From: Planctomyces sp. SH-PL14
Lineage (GTDB): Bacteria; Planctomycetota; Planctomycetia; Planctomycetales; Planctomycetaceae
Reading direction: 5' to 3'
DNA length: 64,000 nt
NCBI RefSeq assembly: GCF_001610835.1
Contig: NZ_CP011270.1
Coordinates: 5,040,001-5,104,000, forward strand
Position 1 is the stretch's first letter. Every line of letters begins with the position of its first letter. Shown piece by piece: positions 33,088 to 42,659 of the stretch. The translations under genes and the position numbers were made by a program. The notes under the pieces were generated by a model. It was not told the origin of the DNA and did no database searches. It saw nothing but the letters and a program-made list of their open reading frames with translations.

Positions 33088-34266
33088 CTAGTGCGCCTCC
33101 CCGTGCAGAGGCCGCGCCGTAGCGGAACCGAGAGCCGTCGGCGTCGGGGTCCAGCGGTCGACAAGCGTTCCGTACCGCCAGAAGAACACCGCCAGCCAGG
33201 GGACGCCGAGGACGAGCGTCACGACGGCGAACATCAACAGATTCGCGGCGCTGGAGTCGGCGAACGCCGGCTCGACGCACCACACGAGATCGAACCACCG
33301 CAGGACGATCTGCCACACCGCGACGATCGAGACCATCCGGGCCAGCCGCTTCACGTCGCTGCTGAGGAGCGCGAAGAACGGCGCGGCGAAGTGGAACGCC
33401 AGCAGCACGATCCCCAGCCACAGCCAGCCCCGGTCGAGACGGGTGCGGTAGTAGATGACCTCTTCCGGGAGGTCCGCGTACCAGATGATGAGGAACTGCG
33501 AGAAGGCGACGTAGGTCCAGAGCATTGTGAACGCCAGCAGCATGTTGCCGAGGTCTTTCGACGGCGGCCGCGGCGTCGGGAGGTCGTTCATCCCGCGGGA
33601 CATCGCCCGGACGGTCCCGAACGCGAGCCCCGCCAGCGCCTGCCCGATGAGGAAGATCACGCCGTAGATCCCCGAGAACCAGTGCGGCTCCAGCGACATC
33701 CCCCAGTCGATCGCGGCGAAAGTCATTGTCAGGCCGTAGAGCAGGATCCCGAGGGCGCTGCGGGCCCGGACGTCGCGCTCATTCTCGACCGTTGGGTCCG
33801 CGGTCGCCCGCCGCTCCAGCCGGCGGACCGACCACGCCATGAACAGCCACACGCCGAAGTAGATCGCCGCTCGAACGCAGAAGGCGGTCGGGTTGAGCCA
33901 CAGATGCTTCTTCGCGATCAGAGCGTCGTGGGCCACGACTTCGGGGCGGGCCCAGAGGTAGAGGGCGGCGAGGTTCAGCGGGATGACGAGGAACCCGATC
34001 GCCACGAGCGGGAGCGTCTGACCCGCCGCTTCGCAGTCGCGGCGGATCGCCTTCCCCCACCCGCCGCCGGTCAGATTGTGGAGCCACACCAGCACCTGTC
34101 CGCCGAGGCTCAGCCCCAGCCAGAACAGCCAGCCGATCAGGTAACCCCGGAGCAGGACCGACGCGCCGACTGTCCCGCCGGAAGTGGCGTCACTGGCCGC
34201 GCCCAGAAGGCTCAGGGACTCAACGGTGAAGATCGCGTCACTCGCGAGGGGGAGCGGCATCGCCAC
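33088..34266 (-). CDS. actF: Alternative complex III membrane subunit ActF
   Basis: 392 residues from GTG 34266 (or ATG 34260). About ten membrane helices in the arrangement of ActF, a paralogue in fold of the NrfD-like ActC, e.g. LIGWLFWLGLSLGGQVLVWL, FAAIDWGMSLEPHWFSGIYG, FTMLWTYVAFSQFLIIWYAD and IVLLAFHFAAPFFALLSSDV. In ACIII it is thought to form part of the proton path and to support complex architecture. Overlaps the actE 3' end by 29 nt. Confidence 0.9.
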   Translation of the reverse strand: MAMPLPLASDAIFTVESLSLLGAASDATSGGTVGASVLLRGYLIGWLFWLGLSLGGQVLVWLHNLTGGGWGKAIRRDCEAAGQTLPLVAIGFLVIPLNLAALYLWARPEVVAHDALIAKKHLWLNPTAFCVRAAIYFGVWLFMAWSVRRLERRATADPTVENERDVRARSALGILLYGLTMTFAAIDWGMSLEPHWFSGIYGVIFLIGQALAGLAFGTVRAMSRGMNDLPTPRPPSKDLGNMLLAFTMLWTYVAFSQFLIIWYADLPEEVIYYRTRLDRGWLWLGIVLLAFHFAAPFFALLSSDVKRLARMVSIVAVWQIVLRWFDLVWCVEPAFADSSAANLLMFAVVTLVLGVPWLAVFFWRYGTLVDRWTPTPTALGSATARPLHGEAH

Positions 34267-34912
34267 CTCGCTGTTCGGTCGACAACCGGGACTGCTCCTC
34301 CGGCGTCAGGTCGCTGACCGAGGCGGCCTGACTGAGCTGGAGGGTCCGGACATAGGCGACGATCGCCCACCGGTCGCGGACGGAGATCCGCTCCCGCAGG
34401 CTCGGCATCGCGCCGAAGCCGTGGGTGATGACGTCGAAGACCTGGCCGTCGGGAACGCCCCGCAGCCGGTCGGTGTGGTAGGACGGGGGCCGGCGGAACC
34501 CCCGCTCGACCACGATCCCGTCGCCGCTGCCGGCAAGGCCGTGGCACGGCGTGCAGAAGATGTTGAACCTCTCGTGTCCGCGATCGAGCAGCTCCCGCGT
34601 CAGCTCGACCGGCAGTTCGGCAACGAAGGCGTCGCCCCGCTTGCCGGTCCCGACGGCGTCATCGGTCTCGATCGTTCCGCGAGCGACGACCCCCGGCTCC
34701 AGCGGGCGGGAGCTGCGGCCGTCGGAGAAGAACGTGCTCGGCTCGAGCGGCTCGTGCTTCACCTGGTTGTACATATCGTCGTGACAGCCGGCCGCGAGCA
34801 GCACGGCCCCGAGAACGATCGCGGTTCCCGTCCACTGGTGCAGAACATCGCCCGTCTCCCTGTGGCCGGGAGGCCGTTCGGACGGTCGGTGATGCGACAG
34901 GGGAAAACTCAT
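34238..34912 (-). CDS. actE: Alternative complex III monohaem cytochrome c subunit ActE
   Basis: 224 residues. The N-terminal hydrophobic segment ends in LLAAGC, a lipobox, so the protein is probably a lipoprotein facing the periplasm. One haem c site, CTPCH (RFNIFCTPCHGLAGSGDG), and a candidate distal Met in FGAMPSLRERIS. It passes electrons from ActA towards the oxidase. Overlaps actD by 4 nt and actF by 29 nt. Confidence 0.92.
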   Translation of the reverse strand: MSFPLSHHRPSERPPGHRETGDVLHQWTGTAIVLGAVLLAAGCHDDMYNQVKHEPLEPSTFFSDGRSSRPLEPGVVARGTIETDDAVGTGKRGDAFVAELPVELTRELLDRGHERFNIFCTPCHGLAGSGDGIVVERGFRRPPSYHTDRLRGVPDGQVFDVITHGFGAMPSLRERISVRDRWAIVAYVRTLQLSQAASVSDLTPEEQSRLSTEQRGGDAAPPRE

Positions 34913-35455
34913 CGGGGGACGATGCTGACCTGAAGCGGATGGAGGGTGAGCAGGAACGCCGAGACCGCCTCGACGTCGAACTTGGGATCGGTCGACTCGA
35001 TGCAGAGGAAGAACCGGTCCCGGCTGGCGAGGCCGAACTCCGGGACGTTGAACAGCGGGTGGTAGGGCGTCGGCAGGCCGTTAAGGGCCAGCATTCCGAA
35101 CACCGCCGCCAGGGCCGCGGCGAGGATCGTGGTCTCGAACGTCACCGGGATGAACGCCGGCCAGCTGTTGAGCGGCCGCCCGCCGACGTTCAGCGGATAG
35201 GCGATCACGGCGCAGTAATATTGCAGGCCGAAGCCCCCGAGCGCCCCGAGGACGCCGGCGGCGAAGACGATCCACGGCAGGCGGGTGTGGGTCATCCCCA
35301 GTTCGTGGTCGAGCTCCTCGACGGGGAACGGGGTGTAGGTGTCCATCGCGCGGTAGCCCGCCGCCCGCGCGGCCCGCGTGGCGGCGATCAGGTCGTGCGG
35401 TTCGGCGAACGAGGCCATGACGCCGTAGGGTGTTTCGACCACCGGTTCGAGCGGT

Positions 35456-35463
<8 letters not shown>
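34909..35463 (-). CDS. actD: Alternative complex III subunit ActD (DUF3341)
   Basis: 184 residues. DUF3341 hallmarks: GVMASFAEPHDLIAATRAAR, a Tyr/Pro-rich TYTPFPVEELD, then two membrane helices (WIVFAAGVLGALGGFGLQYY and ETTILAAALAAVFGMLAL), and a soluble tail (RDRFFLCIESTDP). It is a structural subunit without cofactors. It overlaps actC by 8 nt and actE by 4 nt, in the canonical order. Confidence 0.93.
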
Positions 35464-36920
<1,457 letters not shown>

Positions 36921-36931
<11 letters not shown>

Positions 36932-39900
36932 GAGGCTGACCTCCTTCCGAGTGCCCGGCTGCGGCCAGGAGCGGCGAGGGGTTCGTGACCCGCGGGAGGT
37001 AGGTCGTCCGGGGCCGCGTTCCAAGCTCTTCGAGGACGCCGTACTTCTGCGGGATCTCCCGCCACTTGGAAACCGCGCTTCCCTTGTCGTTGATATCGCC
37101 GAAGACGATGGCCCGGGCGGGGCAGGCGGCCTGGCAGGCGGTCACGATCGCGCCGTCGGCGATCTGGAGCGGCTCGCCCGTATGGGCCGATTCGATCGAG
37201 GCTTCGATCCGGGCCGCGTTGATCCGCTGGACGCAGTAGGTGCACTTCTCCATGACGCCGCGGGAGCGGACCGTCACGTCGGGATTGGCGCGGAGCATCG
37301 CCAGCGGGTCGCCGTCTTCGGAGTACCGCAGGAAGTTGAACCGCCGGACCTTGTAGGGGCAATTGTTCGAGCAGTACCGCGTCCCGACGCAGCGGTTGTA
37401 GGTCATCTCGTTGAGGCCCTCGCTGCTGTGGGTCGTGGCCGCGACGGGGCAGACCGACTCGCAGGGGGCGTGCTCGCAGTGCTGGCACATCATCGGCTGC
37501 TGGAGGACCTGGGGGTTCTCCGGATCGCCGGCGAAGTATTCGTCGATCCGCAGCCAGTGCATCTCGCGGCCCATCAGGACGCCGGGCTTCCCGACGACCG
37601 GGATGTTGTTCTCGACCTGACAGGCGAGGACGCAGGCGCTGCAGCCCGAGCACCGCGTCAGATCGATCGACATCCCCCAGGCCCGGTCCGGGTAGTTCCA
37701 GTCCGGGAGGAGCGTCGGCAGATGGGCTGCGTCATGGCCGGCTCCGTGACCGCTGACCACGGGCAGCCCGTTGGCGAGGACGTCGAGGGTCAACGTCCGG
37801 AAGATCGCTTCGTCGCGGCCTTCGAGGCTGGTCGTCTTCTGCGTGCAAGCGAACTTGTGCCGGCCTCCCGCCGCCGTCGCTTTCGGGGAGAGGGCGATGG
37901 ATGGCTCGTTCGACGTCCGGAGCGAGAACGCGTCAAAGCCGTGGGCCGTCGCGATCCGGCCACCCACTTTGCGGCCGTAACCGAAGTGGAGCGTCACGAC
38001 TTCGGCCGGCTGGCCGGGGACGATCCAGACCGGGACCGAGAGACTCCGCTCGCCGACCTGCAGCTCGACGAAGTTCCCCTTCGTAACTCCCAGCCGCTCG
38101 GCGGTCGCGGCCGACATGAGGGCCGCGTTGTCCCAGGTGAGCCGGGTCCAGGGCTTCGGGAGTTCCTGCAGCCAGCCGTTGTTTGCGAAGCGGCCGTCGA
38201 GGATCGTCGGGTCGGGAGCAAAGACGACCGCCAGCGGGGGCGGGCTCGCGATCGCTCCCGTACCGAACCGGCCGAGTTCTTCGATGACCTCCGCCGCGGG
38301 GCTGGCGGTGGTCGAGACCGGCTTCGTCTCCGTCCCGGCGATCAGGCCGTCGTGGACCGACTTCTTCCAGACCGCTTCGAAGTCGTCGCTCCGCTGCTCC
38401 TTCCACGTCGCCCGGACGGCCTCGTAGGCCGGGACGGTCTCCGTTCCCGCGACGGCGGAGAGAAACTCGTGCGGCGACCGGCCGGCAAACAGCGGGGCGA
38501 TGAGCGGCTGCTGGATCGTCACCGTGTGGTCGTAGGCCCGGACGTCGCTCCACGACTCCAGGAAGTGCGTCTGCGGAATGTGCCAGTGGCACTGCAGACT
38601 CGTCTCGTCCTCGTAGGGGCCGAGATGGACCGCCAGCCGTTCAATCGCCCGGATGTGTTTGGCGAACTCCAGGTCCGCGGGGGCGGTGTAGGCCGGATTT
38701 CCGCCGGCGATGAGCAGGACGTCCACCTCGCCCGCCGCCATCGAGCGGGTCAGCTCGCGGATCGACTCGATGTGATGGACCGGGGCCAGCGCGACCGGCT
38801 CGATGAGGTCGAGCGTCTGGCCGACGTTTTCCAGCTTGGCGTTGATGAGGTGCACGAGCGCGTGGACCGGCCACGGCTGGGCGGGGCCCACGACGACGAG
38901 CGATTTGCCAGCGGCCCCTTTCAGGTCCGCAATGACCGCCGCGAGCCACTTTGCCGCCCCTTCCGGCAGCGCCGCGATCCGGCTCTCCGCCGGCAGCGAT
39001 TCGACGCCGATCTCCTGGGCGAGCTTTCGAACCAGCGCCGCCATGACCGCCGGATGAACCGGCAGCCGATGGTCCGCCGCGGCCCCGGTGTTCGAGACGC
39101 CGCACTCGGCGACGTACAGGCGGTTCATCGCCTTGCCGCCGCCCGTCAGGTCGCGGCGGGACATGAAGTCCCGCGTGTACCGCGGACTGCCGTCGAGCGT
39201 GGCGAGGAAGTCGCAGTCGAGCGAGACCACGACATCCGCCTTCTCGAAACGGTAGACCGCATCGAGCGGACGCCCGAAAAGCTTTTCGCTCGCCCGGAGC
39301 GATGTGTCGGGATGTCCCGCCTCGTACTGGTGCCAGCGGGCTTTCGGGAACCGTTCCAGGATCTGCCGGAGCTGGCGGTGGAGCGTCGGCGAGACGACCG
39401 TTTCGGTCAGGATCCGCAGTCCGGCCCCCTGCTGTCCCTCCTGCTGCTGCAGGGCGTCCCGCAGGTCGGTGAGGTACGCCTCCCAGGTGCTGATCTCGCC
39501 GAGCCGCCGGACCGCCTGCGAGCGGTCGGGGTCGTAGAGCGAGAGGGGGGCAGCCTGGGCGATGGCGTCCGTCGCCCCGAGCGAGGCGGGGTGGTCCGGG
39601 TTCCCTTCGACCTTCGTCGGGCGGCCCATGTGGCTTTCGACGAGGATCCCTGTCGTCCGTCCCCCTTCGTGGATTGCCGTGGCGAAGAACTGCGGGCGGC
39701 CGGGGACGAGGGATTCCGGCTGGTGGGCGTAGGGGGCGATCGTCTCCCGCGGCTGTGAGAAGTCGCATCCCGAGAGGCCGCCGACCACAGCCGCCGCTCC
39801 CATCATCTCAAGGAACTCGCGGCGGCCGAAGACGGTCGGGTCCTCGGGGATGTCGAGCCGCGCGTCAGACGAGCGATGGGGAACGGTTTCGAAGTGTCCG

Positions 39901-40016
39901 GCGTGTTCGTCGAGGTCCCGCCAGAGGCGGAGGGAGGAAAGCGGGTAGTGCGTGACTGGCGGTGGCGAGGCCGACGAGAGCGGCAGATGTTTCGACTCCA
40001 TATCCACCCTCGTCAT
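36921..40016 (-). CDS. actB: Alternative complex III iron-sulfur/molybdopterin-like subunit ActB
   Basis: 1031 residues. After ~65 residues a twin-arginine-like signal appears (GRREFLEMMGAAAVVGGLSG). Residues ~80-750 resemble a molybdopterin oxidoreductase (family catalytic fold without the cofactor in characterised ACIII). The C-terminal ~280 residues form a ferredoxin part with cysteine sets in CSGCSACVLACQ, CQHCEHAPCESVCP, CVGTRYCSNNCPY, CTYCVQ and CQAACPA, enough for three or four clusters. It carries electrons from ActC to ActA. Alternative start at Met 6. Confidence 0.95.
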
Positions 40017-40080
40017 CGCTCACTGGTGCCAAGCTCGTCCGTCCTACCCACGCCCCACCATCAACGCCCCGCATCTCCCC

Positions 40081-40725
40081 TCAGTAATGACACGCCGAGC
40101 AGTCGGTCGGATGCCGTAGCCGGTAGCGGCTGGCGAGCTCTTTCTTTTCCGTGAGCGATCCGGCGAACGCTTTCATCGAGAACACCTCACTCCGCGGCCG
40201 GACGTGCTCTTCCGTGGTCCGGTGGCAATCGAGACACCACTTCATCTGCATGCTCTTTTCGCGCCACATGAGCGGCATCTCGTCGACTTGTCCGTGGCAT
40301 TCCGTGCAGGCGATCCCCTTGTGGATGTGGATGTCGTGCTTGAAGTGGACGTAGTCGGGCAGGTCGGTGACGCGGGTCCACTGCAGCGGCTGGCCGGTCT
40401 TGAGGCTGTCGCGGACGAGCGCCAGCTTGGGGCTGTCGGACCAGATCTGGGAGTGGCAGTTCATGCAGACCTCCGTGGCGGGGACGCCGGCGGAGGAGCT
40501 GTTTTCCACGGAGGTGTGGCAGAAGCGGCAGTCGAGTCCGAGGCCCGCGACGTGGTGGCGGTGGCTGAAGTCGACCGGCTGCGGGCGGACGATGTGGGCC
40601 TGGGTGTAGTAGTCCGACGTCGCCACGGCGTAGGCGGCCGCGAGGCCGGCCACGACGAAGAAGAGGGCGCCGAAGATCGTGACCTTGGCGAGAGAGTTCG
40701 TCAGCGGATGGAAGATCTGGGTCAT
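40081..40725 (-). CDS. actA: Alternative complex III pentahaem cytochrome c subunit ActA
   Basis: 214 residues from ATG 40725 (AAAGGAG 12 nt upstream); the frame further upstream to 40938 is not protein-like. One membrane anchor (ITIFGALFFVVAGLAAAYAV pattern, about 15-36), then five CxxCH haem sites in order: CRFCH, CMNCH, CTECH, CLDCH and CSACH, the last almost at the C-terminus. First gene of the act-cta operon (13 genes over about 12.7 kb with short or no gaps); its promoter should be within 40726-41000. Confidence 0.95.
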   Translation of the reverse strand: MTQIFHPLTNSLAKVTIFGALFFVVAGLAAAYAVATSDYYTQAHIVRPQPVDFSHRHHVAGLGLDCRFCHTSVENSSSAGVPATEVCMNCHSQIWSDSPKLALVRDSLKTGQPLQWTRVTDLPDYVHFKHDIHIHKGIACTECHGQVDEMPLMWREKSMQMKWCLDCHRTTEEHVRPRSEVFSMKAFAGSLTEKKELASRYRLRHPTDCSACHY

Positions 40726-41172
40726 TTCGGCGCGGCACTCTCCTTTGGGGGATCGTCGCGGAGGGTTCCGCGTGGGCCATCGCAAATTGCCAACCAGTTC
40801 AACGCTGAAAGACGCTCCCACCTCCGGTGGACGGGCACGGTTTGAATATCGCGAGTGGAGTTTACCACTCCGCGGTGGAATGCAATCTCTTTTTCCGGGC
40901 GTGGTCCTGCTTGCGCAGGAACCATGCTGACACACCAACAGTCACGGGACCGCGGGGCAGAGCTCGCCTCCAGGAGTTCCCCTCGTAAGGGAGCAGGGGG
41001 ACGGTGTTGTTCTCTGGGCCCCCTTGTCCGCGGAATGCCCGTCTTTGTCCGGAGCCGAGGTTCGAGCCTCCGCGCCCGCCGGGCGAAGAGGATTCCTCAC
41101 AAATCGACTCGATCTGTCCCGCATTTCGAGACCGCGAAGCGTACTCCTCCCGGTGACAGACCGGAGGGGCTC
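40726..41172. other. Divergent control region between actA and a cytochrome-like membrane protein
   Basis: About 450 nt between two opposite starts. It must contain the operon promoter for the terminal respiratory chain. No convincing -35/-10 pair is evident; a short imperfect palindrome GGAGTttaccACTCC lies near 40858-40872. The right half holds a degraded piece of the 320-bp repeat (40970-41042). Confidence 0.45.
40970..41042 (+). repeat. Degraded fragment of the dispersed repeat
   Basis: The stretch GGGACGGTGTTGTTCTCTGG followed by GCCCCCTTGTCCGCGGAATG aligns with the T-rich-loop end hairpin of copies 2, 7 and 11 (GGCCTGTGTTGTTTTCTTGG, then CCCTTTGCCCGCCGGAGG). The rest of the element is absent. 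Assignment rests on this one block. Confidence 0.45.
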
Positions 41173-42312
41173 ATGTTCGACATCGATCGGGCGACTGTCA
41201 TGAATCTGGTGGTGATCGCAATCGTTCTCCTGATTCCCTGCTTCTGGAAGACCGGAGCGCGATGTTCGGCCGGGGTGGCGGCCATCGCGGGGATCTGGCT
41301 TCTCATCCAGCCCGCGGGGCGCGGGCCGCTGGCTTTCCTGCTCCTGGCGTTTGCGACCATGGTCGGGCTGGGGCTGCGGTCCGAACTGGCGGCGTCGCGC
41401 CGGGTTCTCGCGGGGGCGGTGGCCGCCTTCCTTGTCATCGGGCTGACGGCGTTCTCCCGGCATCCTGCACCGCGAACTCCCATGGCCGACAGGTTTCCGC
41501 TGCTCTCACTGGCCCCGCGGCTGGAGTACGAGGCGCGGGCTCAGGTTGCGGAACCCAAAGAGCCCTTCACCGCGGACGTTACGGCGGCGATGACGGAACA
41601 GGATCAGCGGATGGCCCCCTGGAACGAGCGGGTCGCGATCCTGCGGCTGTTTCACGCAGGCGTTCATCGCCGGTTCGACGAGACGGAGGGGTTCGGCGTG
41701 AGCCGCATGGGTGAGCTCACGCCCGACAAGCTGGTGCTTCCTGCGGAACCCGATCCGCTCCCTACGGAGCCGCCCGACACCCTGAGGTACGAGCCGCTGG
41801 CCGGACCTTCCGATGTGCCGGATGTGAAGCGGCTGCAGGGGGCGCACGTGGAGGCCCGGGACAGTTTCCTGTGGCCGACGGCGTTCGGGTACGTCAGGGA
41901 CCGCGAGCATGTGGCCGGGTTTGCCTCGCATGCCTTCCGCCGGCCATTGGAGCCGCGGGTGGAGTCACCGCGGGGGGCTGTGGCGTGGAATCTCACGCGG
42001 CTGCAGCTGGTGAGCCTCCTCAAGCATGAGACTCCGCGGGTTTATGAATCCGGGGAGCTGCCGAACATGGAGAGGCTGGCGGCGGTTCCGACGCGGGCCC
42101 TGACGGACTTCGAGCAGGCCGCGCTGTTGCAGCTCGTCACGGAGCGGGATGTGGTCACTGAAGACGGGCCCCATCGGATCCAGATGCTGGGGTCGCTTCG
42201 TGCGTCGAAGGCGTGTCAGCAGTGTCACGAGGTACCGATGGGGACGCTGCTGGGGGCATTCAGCTATGTGTTCTCGCGCGTGCCTGACGAGCGTGATGTG
42301 GCCGTTCCGTGA
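41173..42312 (+). CDS. Membrane protein with a single C-terminal c-type haem motif
   Basis: 379 residues from ATG 41173 with GGAGGGG 4 nt upstream. Three or four N-terminal membrane helices (VMNLVVIAIVLLIPCFW, AGVAAIAGIWLLIQPAG, LAFLLLAFATMVGLGL, LAGAVAAFLVIGLTAF), then a ~280-residue soluble domain ending in ACQQCHEVPMGTLLGAFSY: one CxxCH site about 30 residues from the C-terminus. The haem site and divergent position from the ACIII operon suggest a redox or sensing function linked to respiration. I do not recognise the family; Met in EVPMGT could be the sixth ligand. Confidence 0.75.
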   Translation: MFDIDRATVMNLVVIAIVLLIPCFWKTGARCSAGVAAIAGIWLLIQPAGRGPLAFLLLAFATMVGLGLRSELAASRRVLAGAVAAFLVIGLTAFSRHPAPRTPMADRFPLLSLAPRLEYEARAQVAEPKEPFTADVTAAMTEQDQRMAPWNERVAILRLFHAGVHRRFDETEGFGVSRMGELTPDKLVLPAEPDPLPTEPPDTLRYEPLAGPSDVPDVKRLQGAHVEARDSFLWPTAFGYVRDREHVAGFASHAFRRPLEPRVESPRGAVAWNLTRLQLVSLLKHETPRVYESGELPNMERLAAVPTRALTDFEQAALLQLVTERDVVTEDGPHRIQMLGSLRASKACQQCHEVPMGTLLGAFSYVFSRVPDERDVAVP

Positions 42313-42325
42313 CGTGCCTGAACAT

Positions 42326-42650
42326 CCGGGTCCAGGGGGACCCTGGTGGGGAGTGCAGAGGGGCCTGTGTTGTTTTCTTGGCCCTTTGCCCGCCCGAGGC
42401 CGTCTCGTCGGAAACCATCGGAAGGATTGCGTGTCCAAGCGCGGACGACGTATCGGATGCCCCCTCACCAATCCGCCGGGATTCCAGAGCGAACGGCGAG
42501 GTCTTAACGCCGGTTCCACAAAGCGGACGTCCGTTGCTTACAACGGGTCCTCATGGAAGTGCCTCCGGCGGCAAGGGGGCGTGGCCCCCTTGACCCCAAC
42601 CTGCCGTGGCACATTGGGTTTGAGCAAAGACGCTGTGCCGGCAAGGACGG
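42326..42650 (+). repeat. Dispersed ~320-bp intergenic repeat, copy 7
   Basis: Full copy of the T-rich-loop variant, from CCGGGTCCAGGGGGACCCTGG to CTGTGCCGGCAAGGACG. It starts 13 nt after the stop of the plus-strand gene and ends 9 nt before the stop codon of the convergent autotransporter gene. Confidence 0.92.
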
Positions 42651-42659
42651 TGTTCAACC

